DNA from: Pyrenophora tritici-repentis
Lineage: Eukaryota; Ascomycota; Dothideomycetes; Pleosporales; Pleosporaceae
Assembly (NCBI RefSeq): GCF_003171515.1
Contig: NC_089392.1
Coordinates: forward strand, 1,488,001 to 1,552,000
Direction of reading: 5' to 3'
Length of the DNA: 64,000 nt
Part shown: in pieces, positions 1 to 10,087 of the stretch
Position numbering within the stretch: position 1 is the stretch's first letter
Layout of the letters: the number at the start of each line of letters is the position of its first letter
The notes under the pieces: model-generated
Database searches by the model: none
Told to the model about the DNA's origin: nothing
What the model saw: only the letters and a program-made list of their open reading frames with translations
Translations under genes and position numbers: made by a program

Positions 1-690
1 AAAGGTTACTCTGAGTTTATGTTCTAGGGTTATTTTACGTACGAGAAGAAAGGACCTTGTCATTGCTGGAGGCCTGAAACAAAGCAAGAGAAGGAAGAGG
101 CTGCAAGAAAGATTAATGAATTAAATGCTGAGTTGGAGCATCTAATGAGAAAGAACTGGGAGCTTAAAATAGGCATACGGCGGCTTGATCTCCGTACAAA
201 GCCTGGCAAGAAACCTGAGTGGAGATGGAATCAAAAGAATGGCAAATTATCACGAGGCAAGGGCTCAGGCATAGACTGGTGGCGGTACCAGTCAATTATT
301 ATGCGGCCAAAGTTGATTCCTTTTGCAAAGAAGTGCATGAAAGAGGCCTAGTACTGTGATTTAAGAGGATAAAGCACCTGCTCACAGCTATTACGTTCAA
401 AGCTGGGTGTACAGTCAAGAGCACGTAGCACAGTTGCTTTGGTGCGGCAATTCACCTGACTTGAATGCTATTAAGCCTTGCTAGTTTTGGATGAAGAGAT
501 TCACAACAAAGAAAGGAGCTCTTAAGAGTAGAGCTTAGGCTATTCGTGCGTGGGAACAGTGCTGGGATGAGCTGCCTCAAGAGAAGATACAGGCCTAGAT
601 TGAGCATATTCCAATCTATATCAAACAGATCATTGACTTAGAGGGAGGAAATGAGTACAAGGAGGGCAGAAATGTACGTAGGACTGATTG
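1..690 (+). pseudogene. Tc1/mariner-type transposase remnant (3' part)
   Basis: The plus strand reads as the catalytic part of a fungal Tc1/mariner DDE transposase. Recognisable pieces are GIDWWRYQ, IPFAKKCMKE, NSPDLNAI, WMKRFTTKKGA, ELPQEKIQA and IEGGNEYKE-like text near 640. The frame is broken by several TAG/TAA codons (for example after MKEA at 349-351, in the Trp codon near 482, and near 595). These are the kinds of change expected from C-to-T mutation on either strand, as in RIP. The 5' end lies outside the window and no terminal repeat was found. It is a dead relic; the downstream pogo element sits just to its right. Confidence 0.8.
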
Positions 691-794
691 AAATTAATTG
701 TATTGGGCCGAATCACCCCTGTACTTGCTTTGTGTGTTGACCAGGGGGTGGGAAAAGACTTTTGAAATGCACCTCCGTAGTGTTCGGCCACATA

Positions 795-839
795 ACGTGT
801 CTGTGCGCGTGATGCCCATAATCGCGTGCCGCACACCCC
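795..839 (+). repeat. Left terminal inverted repeat of pogo copy 1
   Basis: 45 bp, identical to the reverse complement of 2849-2893. It is preceded by the TA duplication at 793-794. Confidence 0.92.
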
Positions 840-951
840 ACCAATATCGCGACGACGGCAAAGTTGAGGCTGTGCAGCCACGTACAATAACTATTATCGC
901 GAGATTTTCCGGTGTATTGATCTATAGACGTAGCTCTACAACTTTGTCTAT

Positions 952-2793
952 CTATATTTTGCCGGAGTATTGACGGCCCGGCCGCGTCGGGTGGTTGTTG
1001 GTGGGGAGCCGGTGCAGCCACCTCAGCCAGAGTGCCACCGCCAGCACCACCCACGCGTCGTTTTTTTGGCTGTTGCTTTGCAGCGGGCTTTGAAGCCTTA
1101 CGCTTGCCCGATTGGGGTTGTTGTATAGCCTTTGCAGCGTCGCGATCGCGTCGTTTGGCGTCAAGTTCGGCAGCCTTTACAGCCTTGGCTTCATCCCGCA
1201 CCTTCTTTGCCTCCTCACGCGCCGCCCGCGCTGCCTCTTTGATCTTAAGTTGATAGATCCTGTTGTTCTCCTTTGCCTCTTTCAACTCTATCTTATCAAG
1301 TAGCTCTTTCTCCTTCTCCTTCTCCTTCACTAGCTGCCTGAAGCGGGCCTCTCGAAGCTTGCACGGCGACCACCAAACTGCCCCTGAATGGAACGCTTTT
1401 CGCTGCTGTAGATCTAGGGGAGGTTCGTGCCGATTGCGGGGCTTCTGGTGAACGTGTAGCGCCGCGCGCAGTGCGTCCTTCTCGTACTCGGCGATCTCTT
1501 TGGCAGCCTGGAGGCGGAGGAGTATTTCTGAGAGGTTGTTGGCCGCAATAGAGCTCGGATCGTAGGCCTGATTAATGAGGTTCGTGATAGTAGCTCTACT
1601 CACGTTCACTAGTGGCGGCGGTGCTGTTAGTGTTGACTTTCGGAACTTTTTAAGTACTACTTCGGGATCTATAGGAGCTATCCCAGTGGCTTTAAATGCC
1701 TTCAACGCGTGCTTCTTAATGAAAGAGGAGTCCCAGGCAGGCTTGAAAAGACGGTAGAAGTCATCCTTCCTCACAGCTAAGAGACCGTGGCTCGCCTGGA
1801 GGTAGTGCTGCAAGCTGAGTGAGTACGCGGCTGCCAGAGGTTTGAACATTACCACATCGAGTGGCTGCAGCGTATGGGTACTATGGGGGGTAGTATGAGT
1901 AACATAATATTGTGGGCGATCGCATAGTCAATAAACTCCATAGTAACGTGACTCCCATGGCCGTCAAGGATGAGTAAGCGTGTGTGATTGCCGGCCTTCT
2001 CCTTCGTATGGCGATCAAACACCTGTTCGAGCCATGCCAGGCCTACCTGATCATTGGTCCACCCTGAGGGACTTGAGGTAACGTAGACTGGATCGTCAAT
2101 TGCGATATCATCAACCCATCTGGCGTACATGTTGCCCGAAGTAGCTTCGTATATAATCGCGGGCGGTAACGTACTCCCATCAGCACATATAGCAGCGATA
2201 ACAGTGATCCAATCTCTGTTGCCGTCCTGTATCACTTTCTTAAAGCCCCCAGTCTCATATTTCTGCTTACTAAACACTCTCTTACTCCTCCCCGTCACTC
2301 CAATAAGGAATCCCTTCTCATCCATATTATATACATCCTGCGCCCGAATATGGTGCTGAGCCATTTTAGTAGATAGTAGATCAAAGTACGACTCGTACTT
2401 GTATACAGAATCAGCCCGGTGGCGATTGCGGTCCAAACCAGTTGACCAACGTGATATAATCGCGTCGGGATGACGGTGAAAGAAGCGCGTCACCCAGCTT
2501 TGGGAGGTAGCCCTTCCGGCTATAGCACTAGCAAAGTTCTGGATCATAGTCCTCGTCGGTGGTAAGCCAGCATCAGTAAGCTCGTCAATGTGCTCTAGAA
2601 GCTGTAGCTCCTGGTGTGGGTGAAGGAGTTGCTGATTACGTGATTTGGCTTCATTTGAGCCCCGGATCTGTTGATGGCGTCGCGACAACGTAGAGCGATC
2701 AACACCAAAGCGGCGCGCAACCTCAGAGTATGTAAATTTATCTCCGGGATCACGCGATTCAATAGCTTCAATCGCAGCGTTGATACAACTCAT
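952..2793 (-). pseudogene. pogo-type DDE transposase, frameshifted
   Basis: The first ATG in frame is at 2793 (MSCINAAIEAIES). Domains in order are an N-terminal psq-like helix-turn-helix (FTYSEVARRFGVDRSTLSRR), a CENP-B/Tc5-type DNA-binding domain (LPPTRTMIQNFA to WVTRFFHRH), and a DDE_1 core with YNMDEKGF and LLILDGHGSH, then a lysine-rich coiled-coil tail. The frame breaks once in a run of six Gs at 1884-1889 on the plus strand. The reading continues one frame over with LAAAYSLSL; one more G would close the gap. A second shift near the 3' end is likely, because the tail matching copy 2 (RPGRQYSGKI, stop at 952) is in another frame from the preceding coiled coil. The breaks may be real or homopolymer sequencing errors. 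Confidence 0.85.
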
Positions 2794-2848
2794 GGTTGTG
2801 GAGTTATGGGTGGTTGAAGTGGTAAGGGTGGATTGGTGTTGATGTTGC

Positions 2849-2893
2849 GGGGTGTGCGGCACGCGATTATGGGCATCACGCGCACAGACACGT
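2849..2893 (-). repeat. Right terminal inverted repeat of pogo copy 1
   Basis: 45 bp, identical to the reverse complement of 795-839. It is followed by the TA duplication at 2894-2895. Confidence 0.92.
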
Positions 2894-3285
2894 TATACCC
2901 TGCTGCCCGGCCGTCCGAGCCACCCTGAACACCAAAACAGCAGCTTAACTTGAGGCTGTAGAGCCACGAACGATAGCTATTATCGCGATATTTTCTAGAG
3001 TTGAATTCTATAGGCATTGATTGATATATATAGCTATCTATATTTAGCTGGGAGCTTGATTGCTCGGCCGTGTCGTGATTGAGATGGTGGTGGGCCTGCT
3101 GCAGCACCTGAGGCATCATCACCACTCTGAGGCTGCGCAGCTGCTCTCTTTTTTGAGCCTGCCTTAGTAGCTGCCTTGAGGTCTCTCCTCTTGCCTCTTT
3201 GGGCAGTTTTTTGAGCTTGCTGGAGTCGTTGTTGAGTCCTACGAGCTGCCTGTCGTGAGGCTCGATCAGCAGCCTTACGAGCTAT

Positions 3286-3440
3286 CACGGGGCGGAACAG
3301 TAGGATCGAGGTAAGAACATAGTTGTAGTGTAAAGGTCTATGTACAAGAGCGCGGGGAGGATATGTACCGTAGGGTAGCAGGCGCTAGGCTAAGATAGGG
3401 ATGGGGCACGTGACCTACAGAGCGCCGAGTTGGTGCCGTG
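3286..3440. mobile_element. Small MITE-like insert in the pogo copy 2 transposase
   Basis: The transposase reading ..RQEEKARV and IARKAADRA.. is continuous if about 150 bp are removed here. The insert begins CACGGGGCGG and ends GTGCCGTG, giving a five-base inverted end (CACGG/CCGTG). It has no coding potential that I recognise. The family is unknown and the exact borders are uncertain. Confidence 0.35.
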
Positions 3441-4096
3441 ACACGAGCCTTCTCCTCCTGCCTTATTATTTGAGCTGCTGCCCTTGCTGCACGCTTCTGT
3501 TGAGCTGCCTGAAGCTTCTCCTGCTTCTTTACTTCACGTAGGCGAGCTGCCTTAGCTCTCTAGTGTTGTAGTTGCTCTTCTTCGAGCCCTTGTTAGAGCT
3601 AGCGATCACGTGCCTCCTTCACCTTCCTTGGAGACCAGAATACAGCCCCACCGTGATAGTCCTCGCCTGCCTCTAGAGGGAGAGCCTTGCCTCGCTTTCT
3701 ACGCTGCATCTCATTAACAAGAGCCTGCATAAGGCCTTGAGCCTCGTGTGTGAGAAGGCTTTTCTAAACTGAGATAGAGTAGAAAGCTCGGCTGAACTTT
3801 TAAGCTCGTGGATCATTCCCATCACCTACTACCTAGCGTAGAAGGCGTTCAGTTTTCCGCCAGTCAGAGGCACTCAAGGCTGAGAAGTCGCTATCACTTA
3901 ATTGGCCTAATTAAGCTGGCTAGTTGAATCGTTTGAGTATCACCTCTAGGTTGAGAGGTGAGACGCCAGTTGCCTCAAAGGCCTTAAGTATAGTCTCTTT
4001 CTTGAACGAGGCCTCCCAGGCAGCCATAAACATCGGATAGAAGTCTCTTTTGCTCATAGATGTGAGCCCTTGACACCTCTCCATGAACGCAGCTAC

Positions 4097-4104
4097 CTAG
4101 TTTG
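4097..4104. repeat. 8-bp target-site duplication, left (CTAGTTTG)
   Basis: Identical to 7209-7216 on the other side of the hAT element. Confidence 0.93.
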
Positions 4105-7100
4105 CACACCTGAGATCAATCAAGCTAGCTTGATAGCTTGATTGGAAGATTGATGCCAAGCCAATTCAATCAATCCAGCCAAACCTCATACAAAAACGCA
4201 ATCAATCCAGCTGAGCTTTTCCGTGAGCTTGATTCAGATTGATAGCTTGATTGCCTTAAGTATATAGTAGATTTCGGTGATGAGGCAGCCCATGAGGCAG
4301 CTTAGATAGCTGTAAAAGCTCTATACTGAGCTTTTTTTGGTGTTTTAGTTACGCCGTGTAACATTGAGTAATATCCGATAGCTCCGTGTAACTAGCAGCC
4401 AGCGCGTCGTCTCATATAGTATACTCCATCTCCATCTCCATCACCCACAATACTATATACTTTTGGTGTTGCAGATCTATCGCCGTATACCTCACCTCAT
4501 CGTCGCCCTCATGCCGCCCAAAAAACGCGTCTCTGATAGCGCTCCCTCGCCTAGAAAGCGCGCGCGCGGCACTGCGAGCCAGCCCGTCGCGATCGACTCG
4601 CAGTCATATCAATCTCAGCCATCTGCTCTATCTCCGCCGCCTCCATATACACATACTTTCGAGTCGCGATTGCGCGAGTCGCAGCCCGAAGACGCTATCG
4701 TCGCGCCCGCCGAGGGCAGTGAGCAAGCTACGCTCGCTCCGTCTTCTGAAGCCGCCGACGACGCTGTAGATGAGGCTTTTGACGCCCATCTCGAAGACAA
4801 TTATGATGGCATAGATTGGGGTCGCCTTAAGCTGTATACGAAGCCTATCACGACGCACCAACACAAGCGGAGTTGGATCTATCGCCACGGCTATCGCGTC
4901 GCTCTTCTCAAAGATCCAACCCGCGTATTCTTCATCTGCCACTGGTGTTTCAAGCACAAGCTCACGGATATTGGTATTGGGATATACAATACAAGCGCAG
5001 CAGTCTCGTCAGCCGCGCGCCACCTCAGCGAGCAGAAACCTGGCCATAGGCTAGTAGCACCAGGCAAGACTCCAGTTGCTAGTGTTTACAACGCGCTCAC
5101 CACTGCGAGAGTCCCTATCTCACAGGCAGTAGCTAATCAGATTAACGGGTTTAGCAAGCAGCGCTTTAGGTTTGCCGCAGTAGACTGGCTCGTCGCGAAC
5201 AACCACCCCATCTCTGAGTTCGAAACACCAGCTTTTCGACGCCTAATTGCTATCGCCAACCCACTTGCAGAAGCAGCGCTCTGGAAGAACCACAAGAGCG
5301 TCTCCCAATACGTCATACGACTGTTTGACTGGCTCAGGCCCCGCGTTGTCCACGAGCTGTCACAATCGCTTAGCAAGATCCATATAAGCTTTGACGGATG
5401 GACAACGAAAGGCGGCAAGCGCGGGTTTCTCGGTATCGTCGCCCACTACGTCAACTCAGATGGCAAGCTCCGAGACCTGCCTATCGCGCTGCCTCAGCTC
5501 ACAGGCGCTCACTCCGGCGATCGATTAGCTGAGGTTGTATTATCAATCTTAGAGCAGTTTAGCATAAGCGAGCGCACACTCGGTTACTTCGTCCTCGACA
5601 ATGCCTCTAATAACGACACCGCTGTCGCTGCGATTGCCCACGAGCTTAACTTCAATCCTATACACCGACGCCTCCGCTGTGGCCCTCATACGATCAATCT
5701 GATTGGGCAGAGACTGCTCTGGGGCAGAGATGCAGACTCATACAACAACGAGGGAGTTGACGAGCTCGCCGACGAGGCAGCGTTTATAAAGGAGTGGCGA
5801 AAGCACGGGCCTTTAGGCGTACTTCTCGATATTGTCAACTATATCCACACACCGCAGCAGTACAATCTTTTTGAGAAGGCGCAGCGTACAGCTTACCGTG
5901 AGCTACCTCACGACGCAGACGACAAGCTCACGATACTACAGCCAATCAAGCCAGTAGTCACACGCTGGAACTCATACTTCGACTGTTTTGAGCGAGCTAT
6001 AAAGCTCGCGCCGGCCATCAACGCGTACGCGAACACCCACATACAAAATACAGCAAAAGAGGATATCTACGCCGACTCACAGGGCAAAAATCGGCCTGCT
6101 GCTCCACAGTGGATGAGATCAGACGGCCTCACAGCTGCCGATTGGGCTGTTGTTACCGACTATATAGAGGTTCTTAGGCCACTTAAAGAGTGTACAAAGC
6201 GCTTTGAGGGACGTGGCGAGTATAGCTTTGGCGCGATCGCTGAGGTGATCCCAACGTTTGAGTTTCTACTCACTCAATTAGAAGCTCGCCTCCTCTACTA
6301 CGATTGCGTAGTCCATGACGCTCACGACGAGGCACCCGAAGATCACCTTCCTATTAATCTACGCGCAGCGCTACTTAAGGCGAACGAGTACTACGCTAAA
6401 CTCGACGACTCGCCAGCTTACTACGCTGCTACAATACTCCATCCTCGCTACAAACACTACTGCGATCAAGCGTGGGCTGAGAAGCCTGACTGGCTGGCGC
6501 TTAATAATCTTAATTTCCAGGCACTGTGGGCGGATTACAAGTCGCTGCCGTTACCGAGGCCTTGCTACACACGCGCACCGAAGAAACCGAGCAATATTGA
6601 CGACGCGATTGACGGCATTATTGATCCCACACGCGGCAATACTAAGGAGGATGAGTATGAGCAGTGGAAGCGCGAGCCAATCGTTGGCAAGGGCACCGAT
6701 CCTATACAATACTGGTTCGGGCTGCGCGATCAATATCCCAACCTTAGTAAGATGGCGCTTACTATACTCTCTATACCCGCTTCAAGCTGTGAGTGTGAGC
6801 GCGTCTTCAGTGAGCTCGGAGATCTACTAGAGCCTCGCCGACGCTGTATATCACCTGAGCTACTAGCAGCACTACACTCAGTACGACGATGGAGACGGGC
6901 AGGTTTTGGTGGCGGCGACAACGACGATATGGGCCAATCAAAGCTTACCGACGAGCAGATGGACGTTTTGTACGAGCTTAGCAAGTGGGTGGGCGAAGAC
7001 GACGATCTAGATACATGGGACGACGGCTGAGACTCAACACCAAAAAATATATACAACTTTCCTATTTGGGAATCAAGCACCCAAGCTACCAATCAAGCTA

Positions 7101-7208
7101 ACAACTTTCCGCCAAGCCAATTCAATCAATCCAGCCAAATCTCATACAAACAGCCAATCAATCAAGCCGGGGGCTGTCAGCTTGCTTGATTGATTGATCT
7201 CAGGTGTG
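4105..7208 (+). mobile_element. hAT-family DNA transposon, apparently complete
   Basis: The ends are CACACCTGAGATCAATCAAG at 4105 and its near mirror ending CTCAGGTGTG at 7208. An exact 8-bp target duplication, CTAGTTTG, lies at 4097-4104 and 7209-7216, diagnostic of hAT. Subterminal regions are full of TCAATCAA/TTGATTGA words, and a direct repeat (CCAAGCCAATTCAATCAATC at about 4155 and 7108) occurs near both ends; these are probable transposase binding sites. The single gene inside is open. It inserted into pogo copy 2, so it is younger than that element. Confidence 0.95.
4511..7030 (+). CDS. hAT transposase, intact, 839 aa
   Basis: The first ATG (MPPKKRVSDSAPSPRKRARG) begins a basic, nuclear-localisation-like N terminus; the frame is open 48 bp further upstream only from a non-ATG codon. 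A BED-type zinc finger is suggested by FFICHWCFKHK followed by a His near 175. The RNase-H-like core shows HISFDGWTTKGGKRG (about 295), YFVLDNASNND, RCGPHTINLI and KPVVTRWNSY. The C-terminal dimerisation domain is clear: SSCECERVFSELGDL with RRRCISPELLAALHS near 760-790. The length is typical of a full hAT transposase and no frame break is visible, so this copy may be autonomous. It would bind the element ends and carry out cut-and-paste transposition in the nucleus. Confidence 0.93.
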   Translation: MPPKKRVSDSAPSPRKRARGTASQPVAIDSQSYQSQPSALSPPPPYTHTFESRLRESQPEDAIVAPAEGSEQATLAPSSEAADDAVDEAFDAHLEDNYDGIDWGRLKLYTKPITTHQHKRSWIYRHGYRVALLKDPTRVFFICHWCFKHKLTDIGIGIYNTSAAVSSAARHLSEQKPGHRLVAPGKTPVASVYNALTTARVPISQAVANQINGFSKQRFRFAAVDWLVANNHPISEFETPAFRRLIAIANPLAEAALWKNHKSVSQYVIRLFDWLRPRVVHELSQSLSKIHISFDGWTTKGGKRGFLGIVAHYVNSDGKLRDLPIALPQLTGAHSGDRLAEVVLSILEQFSISERTLGYFVLDNASNNDTAVAAIAHELNFNPIHRRLRCGPHTINLIGQRLLWGRDADSYNNEGVDELADEAAFIKEWRKHGPLGVLLDIVNYIHTPQQYNLFEKAQRTAYRELPHDADDKLTILQPIKPVVTRWNSYFDCFERAIKLAPAINAYANTHIQNTAKEDIYADSQGKNRPAAPQWMRSDGLTAADWAVVTDYIEVLRPLKECTKRFEGRGEYSFGAIAEVIPTFEFLLTQLEARLLYYDCVVHDAHDEAPEDHLPINLRAALLKANEYYAKLDDSPAYYAATILHPRYKHYCDQAWAEKPDWLALNNLNFQALWADYKSLPLPRPCYTRAPKKPSNIDDAIDGIIDPTRGNTKEDEYEQWKREPIVGKGTDPIQYWFGLRDQYPNLSKMALTILSIPASSCECERVFSELGDLLEPRRRCISPELLAALHSVRRWRRAGFGGGDNDDMGQSKLTDEQMDVLYELSKWVGEDDDLDTWDDG

Positions 7209-7216
7209 CTAGTTTG
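7209..7216. repeat. 8-bp target-site duplication, right (CTAGTTTG)
   Basis: Identical to 4097-4104. Confidence 0.93.
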
Positions 7217-8279
7217 AGTAGGCTGATGAGAATGGCTTGAACATGACGACGTCAAGCGGCTAGAAGGTATAAGTTGAATAAGGAGGGTATACTGCAAGGA
7301 GGATTCTATTCCAATCGCAGTACTCGATAAAATCCATCGTGAGATGAGATCCATGGCCATCAAGGATGAGTAATCGATAGCTCCGCCCTGCCTTCTCCTT
7401 CGTAGATCGATCAAACGCTTGTTTGAGCCAGGATAGTCCTATATCGTTGTTCGTCCAGCCAGAAGGTGAGAAGGATATATATACTCGATCCTCCGGCCTT
7501 AGAGCTTGTAGCCAGGTGTCCTGTATTAAGTCTGAGGCTAATTGATATATCAGCGCAGGCGCAAGGGCTGATCCATCAGCGCATATGCAGGCTAGCAGCG
7601 TTATCCATTCCCGATTACCATCCTAGATATAAGCCTTGATCCTCCCCTCCTCATATAGCCTCCTGCTGAACACCCGCTTTGAGCGAGTAAGTATCCCTAG
7701 CATGCAGCCTTTCTCATCCATATTGTATGTATTGCCAGCGTCAACGTCATATTTGCTTATTTTCTCGCGCAGGAGGCTAAAATAGAAGGTATACTTTAAT
7801 ATAGAATCAGCCTGGTGGCGCGCGCGATCGATTCCAGTCGCCCAGCGTGAGATGAGATCAACCTGGTGTCGCTCGATATATCGATCAACCCAGTGTACGC
7901 CAAGCTCCTTCTTCGCAATATCTGAGGCAAATCGTCGTATCATAGGCCGTGTAGGAGGTAGACCTTGCCTTGTAAGGCGCTCGATATAGCGTAGAAGCTC
8001 CTGCTCTTGCTGTGGGTGAAGAGCTTGCTGGTTTTCCTGGCGGATTGCGCGTGAGGATGAAATGTCTTGATGCCTTCGCGCGAGCGTTGTACGGTTACAG
8101 CAATACTTTGCTGCAATTTTGCGATAGCTGAACTGTTCTCCTGGTTGTAGCGATTCGATAGCTGCAAGCGCAGCCTTAATTGAGCTCATGTTGACAGAGT
8201 TATCGCGTGTTGAAGTTTAGTTGATGTTTTGGTGGGGTGGCTCGTTGGGCCGTCCGGCTCGTTGGGCCGTCACCCACGG

Positions 8280-8637
8280 TAGTCCCCGCTAAGGAAATCC
8301 TAGCGAGAAACTCGGCGCCGCTCGAAGAAATTCAAGAGAAACTTGAAAATCTCGTGGTAAGCCTTGAGTAGGACTAAGTGCCCAGCTTGCAAGCGTCAAG
8401 AGCGTCCAAGCTGAAGGGGTGTGTCAGATAATAGCACTGTTGAAGATGAGAGCGTACAGACGCCGGGTCTGACTAGTGCGACCCGGCATCTGTGAGAGCC
8501 AATCAGAACACAGAAAGGCTTAGCACCCCCTAGGTGTGCCCACAACCGTAGACAGAACCACAACACAATCAATCATTAATATCATCATCATCATTACCTA
8601 TTTCATCAGTATTCCAGATGAGAGTGAATATCTGACA
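8280..8637 (+). mobile_element. 5'-truncated Ty1/copia end (pol tail plus 3' LTR)
   Basis: The sequence from 8280 matches the 3' end of the full copia element at 17488-17843: the last codons of pol, the spacer AAGCTGAAGGGGTG and a 216-bp LTR at 8422-8637. It differs by scattered substitutions, so it is an older copy. Everything upstream is missing and the break coincides with the end of pogo copy 2. Confidence 0.9.
8422..8637 (+). repeat. 3' LTR of truncated copia copy
   Basis: 216 bp, starts TGTCAGATAATAG and ends GAATATCTGACA, aligned end to end with the LTRs at 12663-12878 and 17628-17843. Confidence 0.9.
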
Positions 8638-8655
8638 GTGTGTAAGTACTGCCAT

Positions 8656-8819
8656 TGTCAGATATAATGAGATATTGCACAAAAGTGATGGATGTTGATG
8701 ATTGTGTGTATTGTGTTCTGTCTATCGTGTGTCCGCGCTTGTGGCCCTCTTGAGGGGTGCACTGACCCTCTCTACGCTGATTGGTTGCTGCCAACGTCGA
8801 GTAACCCTGCTATCTGACA
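8656..8819 (-). repeat. Solo LTR of a related copia family
   Basis: 164 bp starting TGTCAGATATAATG and ending TATCTGACA, flanked by the 5-bp duplication GCCAT (8651-8655 and 8820-8824). The reverse complement resembles the 216-bp LTR (shared ends, GTTCTGTCTA.., GATTGG), so it belongs to a sister family. It is a product of LTR-LTR recombination. Confidence 0.85.
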
Positions 8820-8824
8820 GCCAT

Positions 8825-9415
8825 GTACACAAAACTATCAACGCTGGCCGTGGTGGTTTGTTCAACATTACTTAGGCTACAACCTCAGCAGCCACCCATC
8901 TCAGCTAACTAAGGCCTGGCCACAACCTTACGAAAGATGGCCCAAAGTTAGCACAGAGAGCTCGAGGCCAGCTGTCGTTGTGGCTATAAGGGTCTCACAT
9001 GGGTCAGGTATTTGAAACTGTGTTGAATTACAAAGTAATTGCAGTGCGGAGCTTGTAAGAAGCTCTGCGCGGAATATATCTAAGTGGGGGTGCGCATGGG
9101 CCACCAAACAGGTGGCTCGTGCACGAACATCAAAACAACGCTAAGGCATCTGGCAGGTGGCCTGTGCGGGGCAACGGCCCAAAACCATCACAGTGGCAAG
9201 CTTTTGACGCTAGTTTAGTTAGACGTACAACAAAACACTGCTAACGCGTTTAGTGTAAAGGCACTAGTACACTGCAATAGTTAGGATGCCTCTAATAAGT
9301 GAGATTGTGTGTACAGATCTATATACAAGTACGAGGGGAACTTTATTATTCCTCGCACGGGCCAACTGCCAGCGTGGCACGTGATTGTATGGCACGTGAT
9401 CGCGTGAGGGATCGT
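8825..9415. other. Non-coding spacer, nothing recognised
   Basis: No open frame of note, no terminal repeats and no similarity to the neighbouring elements was seen. It is probably old repeat debris. Confidence 0.5.
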
Positions 9416-9436
9416 AGGTTTGATTACGCTGGCAAA

Positions 9437-9606
9437 TGGGTTGGGTATACCCAGTCTTGGGTTGGGGTTGGGTTGGGGTCGCACAGACCATGGGTTAGGG
9501 TTGGGTTGGGGTCGCACAGACCATGGGTTAGGGCTGGGCTGGGGTCGCACAGACCAAGTGGTAGGGTTGGGGTTGGGTTGGGTTGGGTTGGGTTGGGGTT
9601 GGGTTA
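9437..9606 (+). repeat. G-rich telomere-like subterminal repeat, left
   Basis: Runs of GGGTTGGG and GGGTTAGGG, with about three units of roughly 33 bp that each contain GGGGTCGCACAGACC. The plus strand has many G-tracts of three or four, so it could fold as G-quadruplexes. It mirrors the C-rich block at the other end of the element. Confidence 0.85.
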
Positions 9607-9702
9607 TATTTTTTGGGTACTTTAACGGAACAACACTTAATTAAGATAATGTGTACACGTTGATGATATAGTAGATACATAAAACGAGATATATTAACAC
9701 AG

Positions 9703-10087
9703 CTAATTATCACGGTAGCGCTGAGGACGCTGGCGCTTTCGAGGTGGCAATTGACGCTCCTCCTGGACCTCTTCCTCCGACTCTTCTTCTGTAGTCTGGT
9801 TCTCCTCATCTATATCGAAGGTATGCTCTAACGAGGCTGGAAGCTCAAAAAGATCATTAACCTCGTCAATTGGCTCTCCATCCTCCCCTAATTGAGCAAC
9901 TAGGTAGTCTAGACCCTGTTCTTCCTCTTGAGATATTGTATCCTTAAGAACCATTATCTGCTGTATTGTCCGGGCAGATAGTCGGTGCCTCCGACTACCA
10001 ATAACATCCTTAGCAACATTGAAAACTCTTTCAACCCCAACCTGAGCAATTGGTATTGCTAGTATATCCTTCGCCACTTGGGATAGT
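9703..10087 (-). pseudogene. hAT transposase C-terminal dimerisation fragment
   Basis: The frame reads LSQVAKDILAIPIAQVGVE then RVFNVAKDVIGSRRHRLS, the conserved hAT dimerisation motif, followed by an acidic stretch and a basic end (RKRQRPQRYRDN). The N-terminal zinc finger and catalytic core are absent from the element. It directly follows the last intron of the minus-strand unknown gene. Splicing there enters a different frame that stops after nine residues, so whether this domain is ever translated as a fusion is unclear. Confidence 0.75.

Larger units (their letters stand above)
795..2893 (-). mobile_element. pogo/Fot1-type DNA transposon, copy 1
   Basis: This 2.1-kb element is bounded by 45-bp inverted repeats that match base for base (795-839 and 2849-2893, starting ACGTGTCTGTGCGCG). 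A TA target duplication lies at 793-794 and 2894-2895, as expected for the Tc1/mariner/pogo superfamily. It carries one transposase gene on the minus strand. Perfect repeats suggest a fairly recent insertion, although the transposase is frameshifted. The right end abuts a second, related pogo element. Confidence 0.9.
3034..8189 (-). pseudogene. pogo-type transposase of copy 2, interrupted
   Basis: Translation starts at 8189 (MSSIKAALAAIES) and matches copy 1 through HTH, CENP-B-like and DDE segments (YNMDEKGCMLG, LLILDGHGSHLTMDF). It meets a TAG near 7625. The catalytic half ends at the hAT insertion after VVMFKPFSSAYSN and resumes at 4096 with ERCQGLTSMSKRDFYP, running with several more stops to a basic tail that ends in LPAKYR at 3034. 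Stops are mostly TAG in place of CAG or TGG. An extra 155-bp insert lies at 3286-3440. The gene is dead, but its layout proves the order of insertions. Confidence 0.82.
2898..8279 (-). mobile_element. Decayed pogo-type transposon, copy 2, split by a nested hAT element
   Basis: The left end near 2898-2938 and the right end near 8226-8279 form an imperfect inverted repeat: GCCACCC..CACCAAAAC on the left mirrors GTTTTGGTGGGGTGGC on the right, and the right copy has an extra internal duplication. TA dinucleotides at 2896-2897 and 8280-8281 fit a target duplication. Without the 3.1-kb hAT insertion the element is about 2.3 kb. Its left subterminal sequence (2948-3060) resembles that of copy 1 (876-975), so the two are diverged members of one family. 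The exact ends are less certain than those of copy 1. Confidence 0.7.

Noticed and set aside
713..952. Extension of the pogo copy 1 frame through the left terminal repeat to 713
   Set aside because: It runs outside the element into unrelated flank; the tail that matches copy 2 ends at 952 in another frame.
9437..9606. A true chromosome-end telomere
   Set aside because: The G-rich array is short, degenerate, internal, and has a mirrored partner at the other end of the element.
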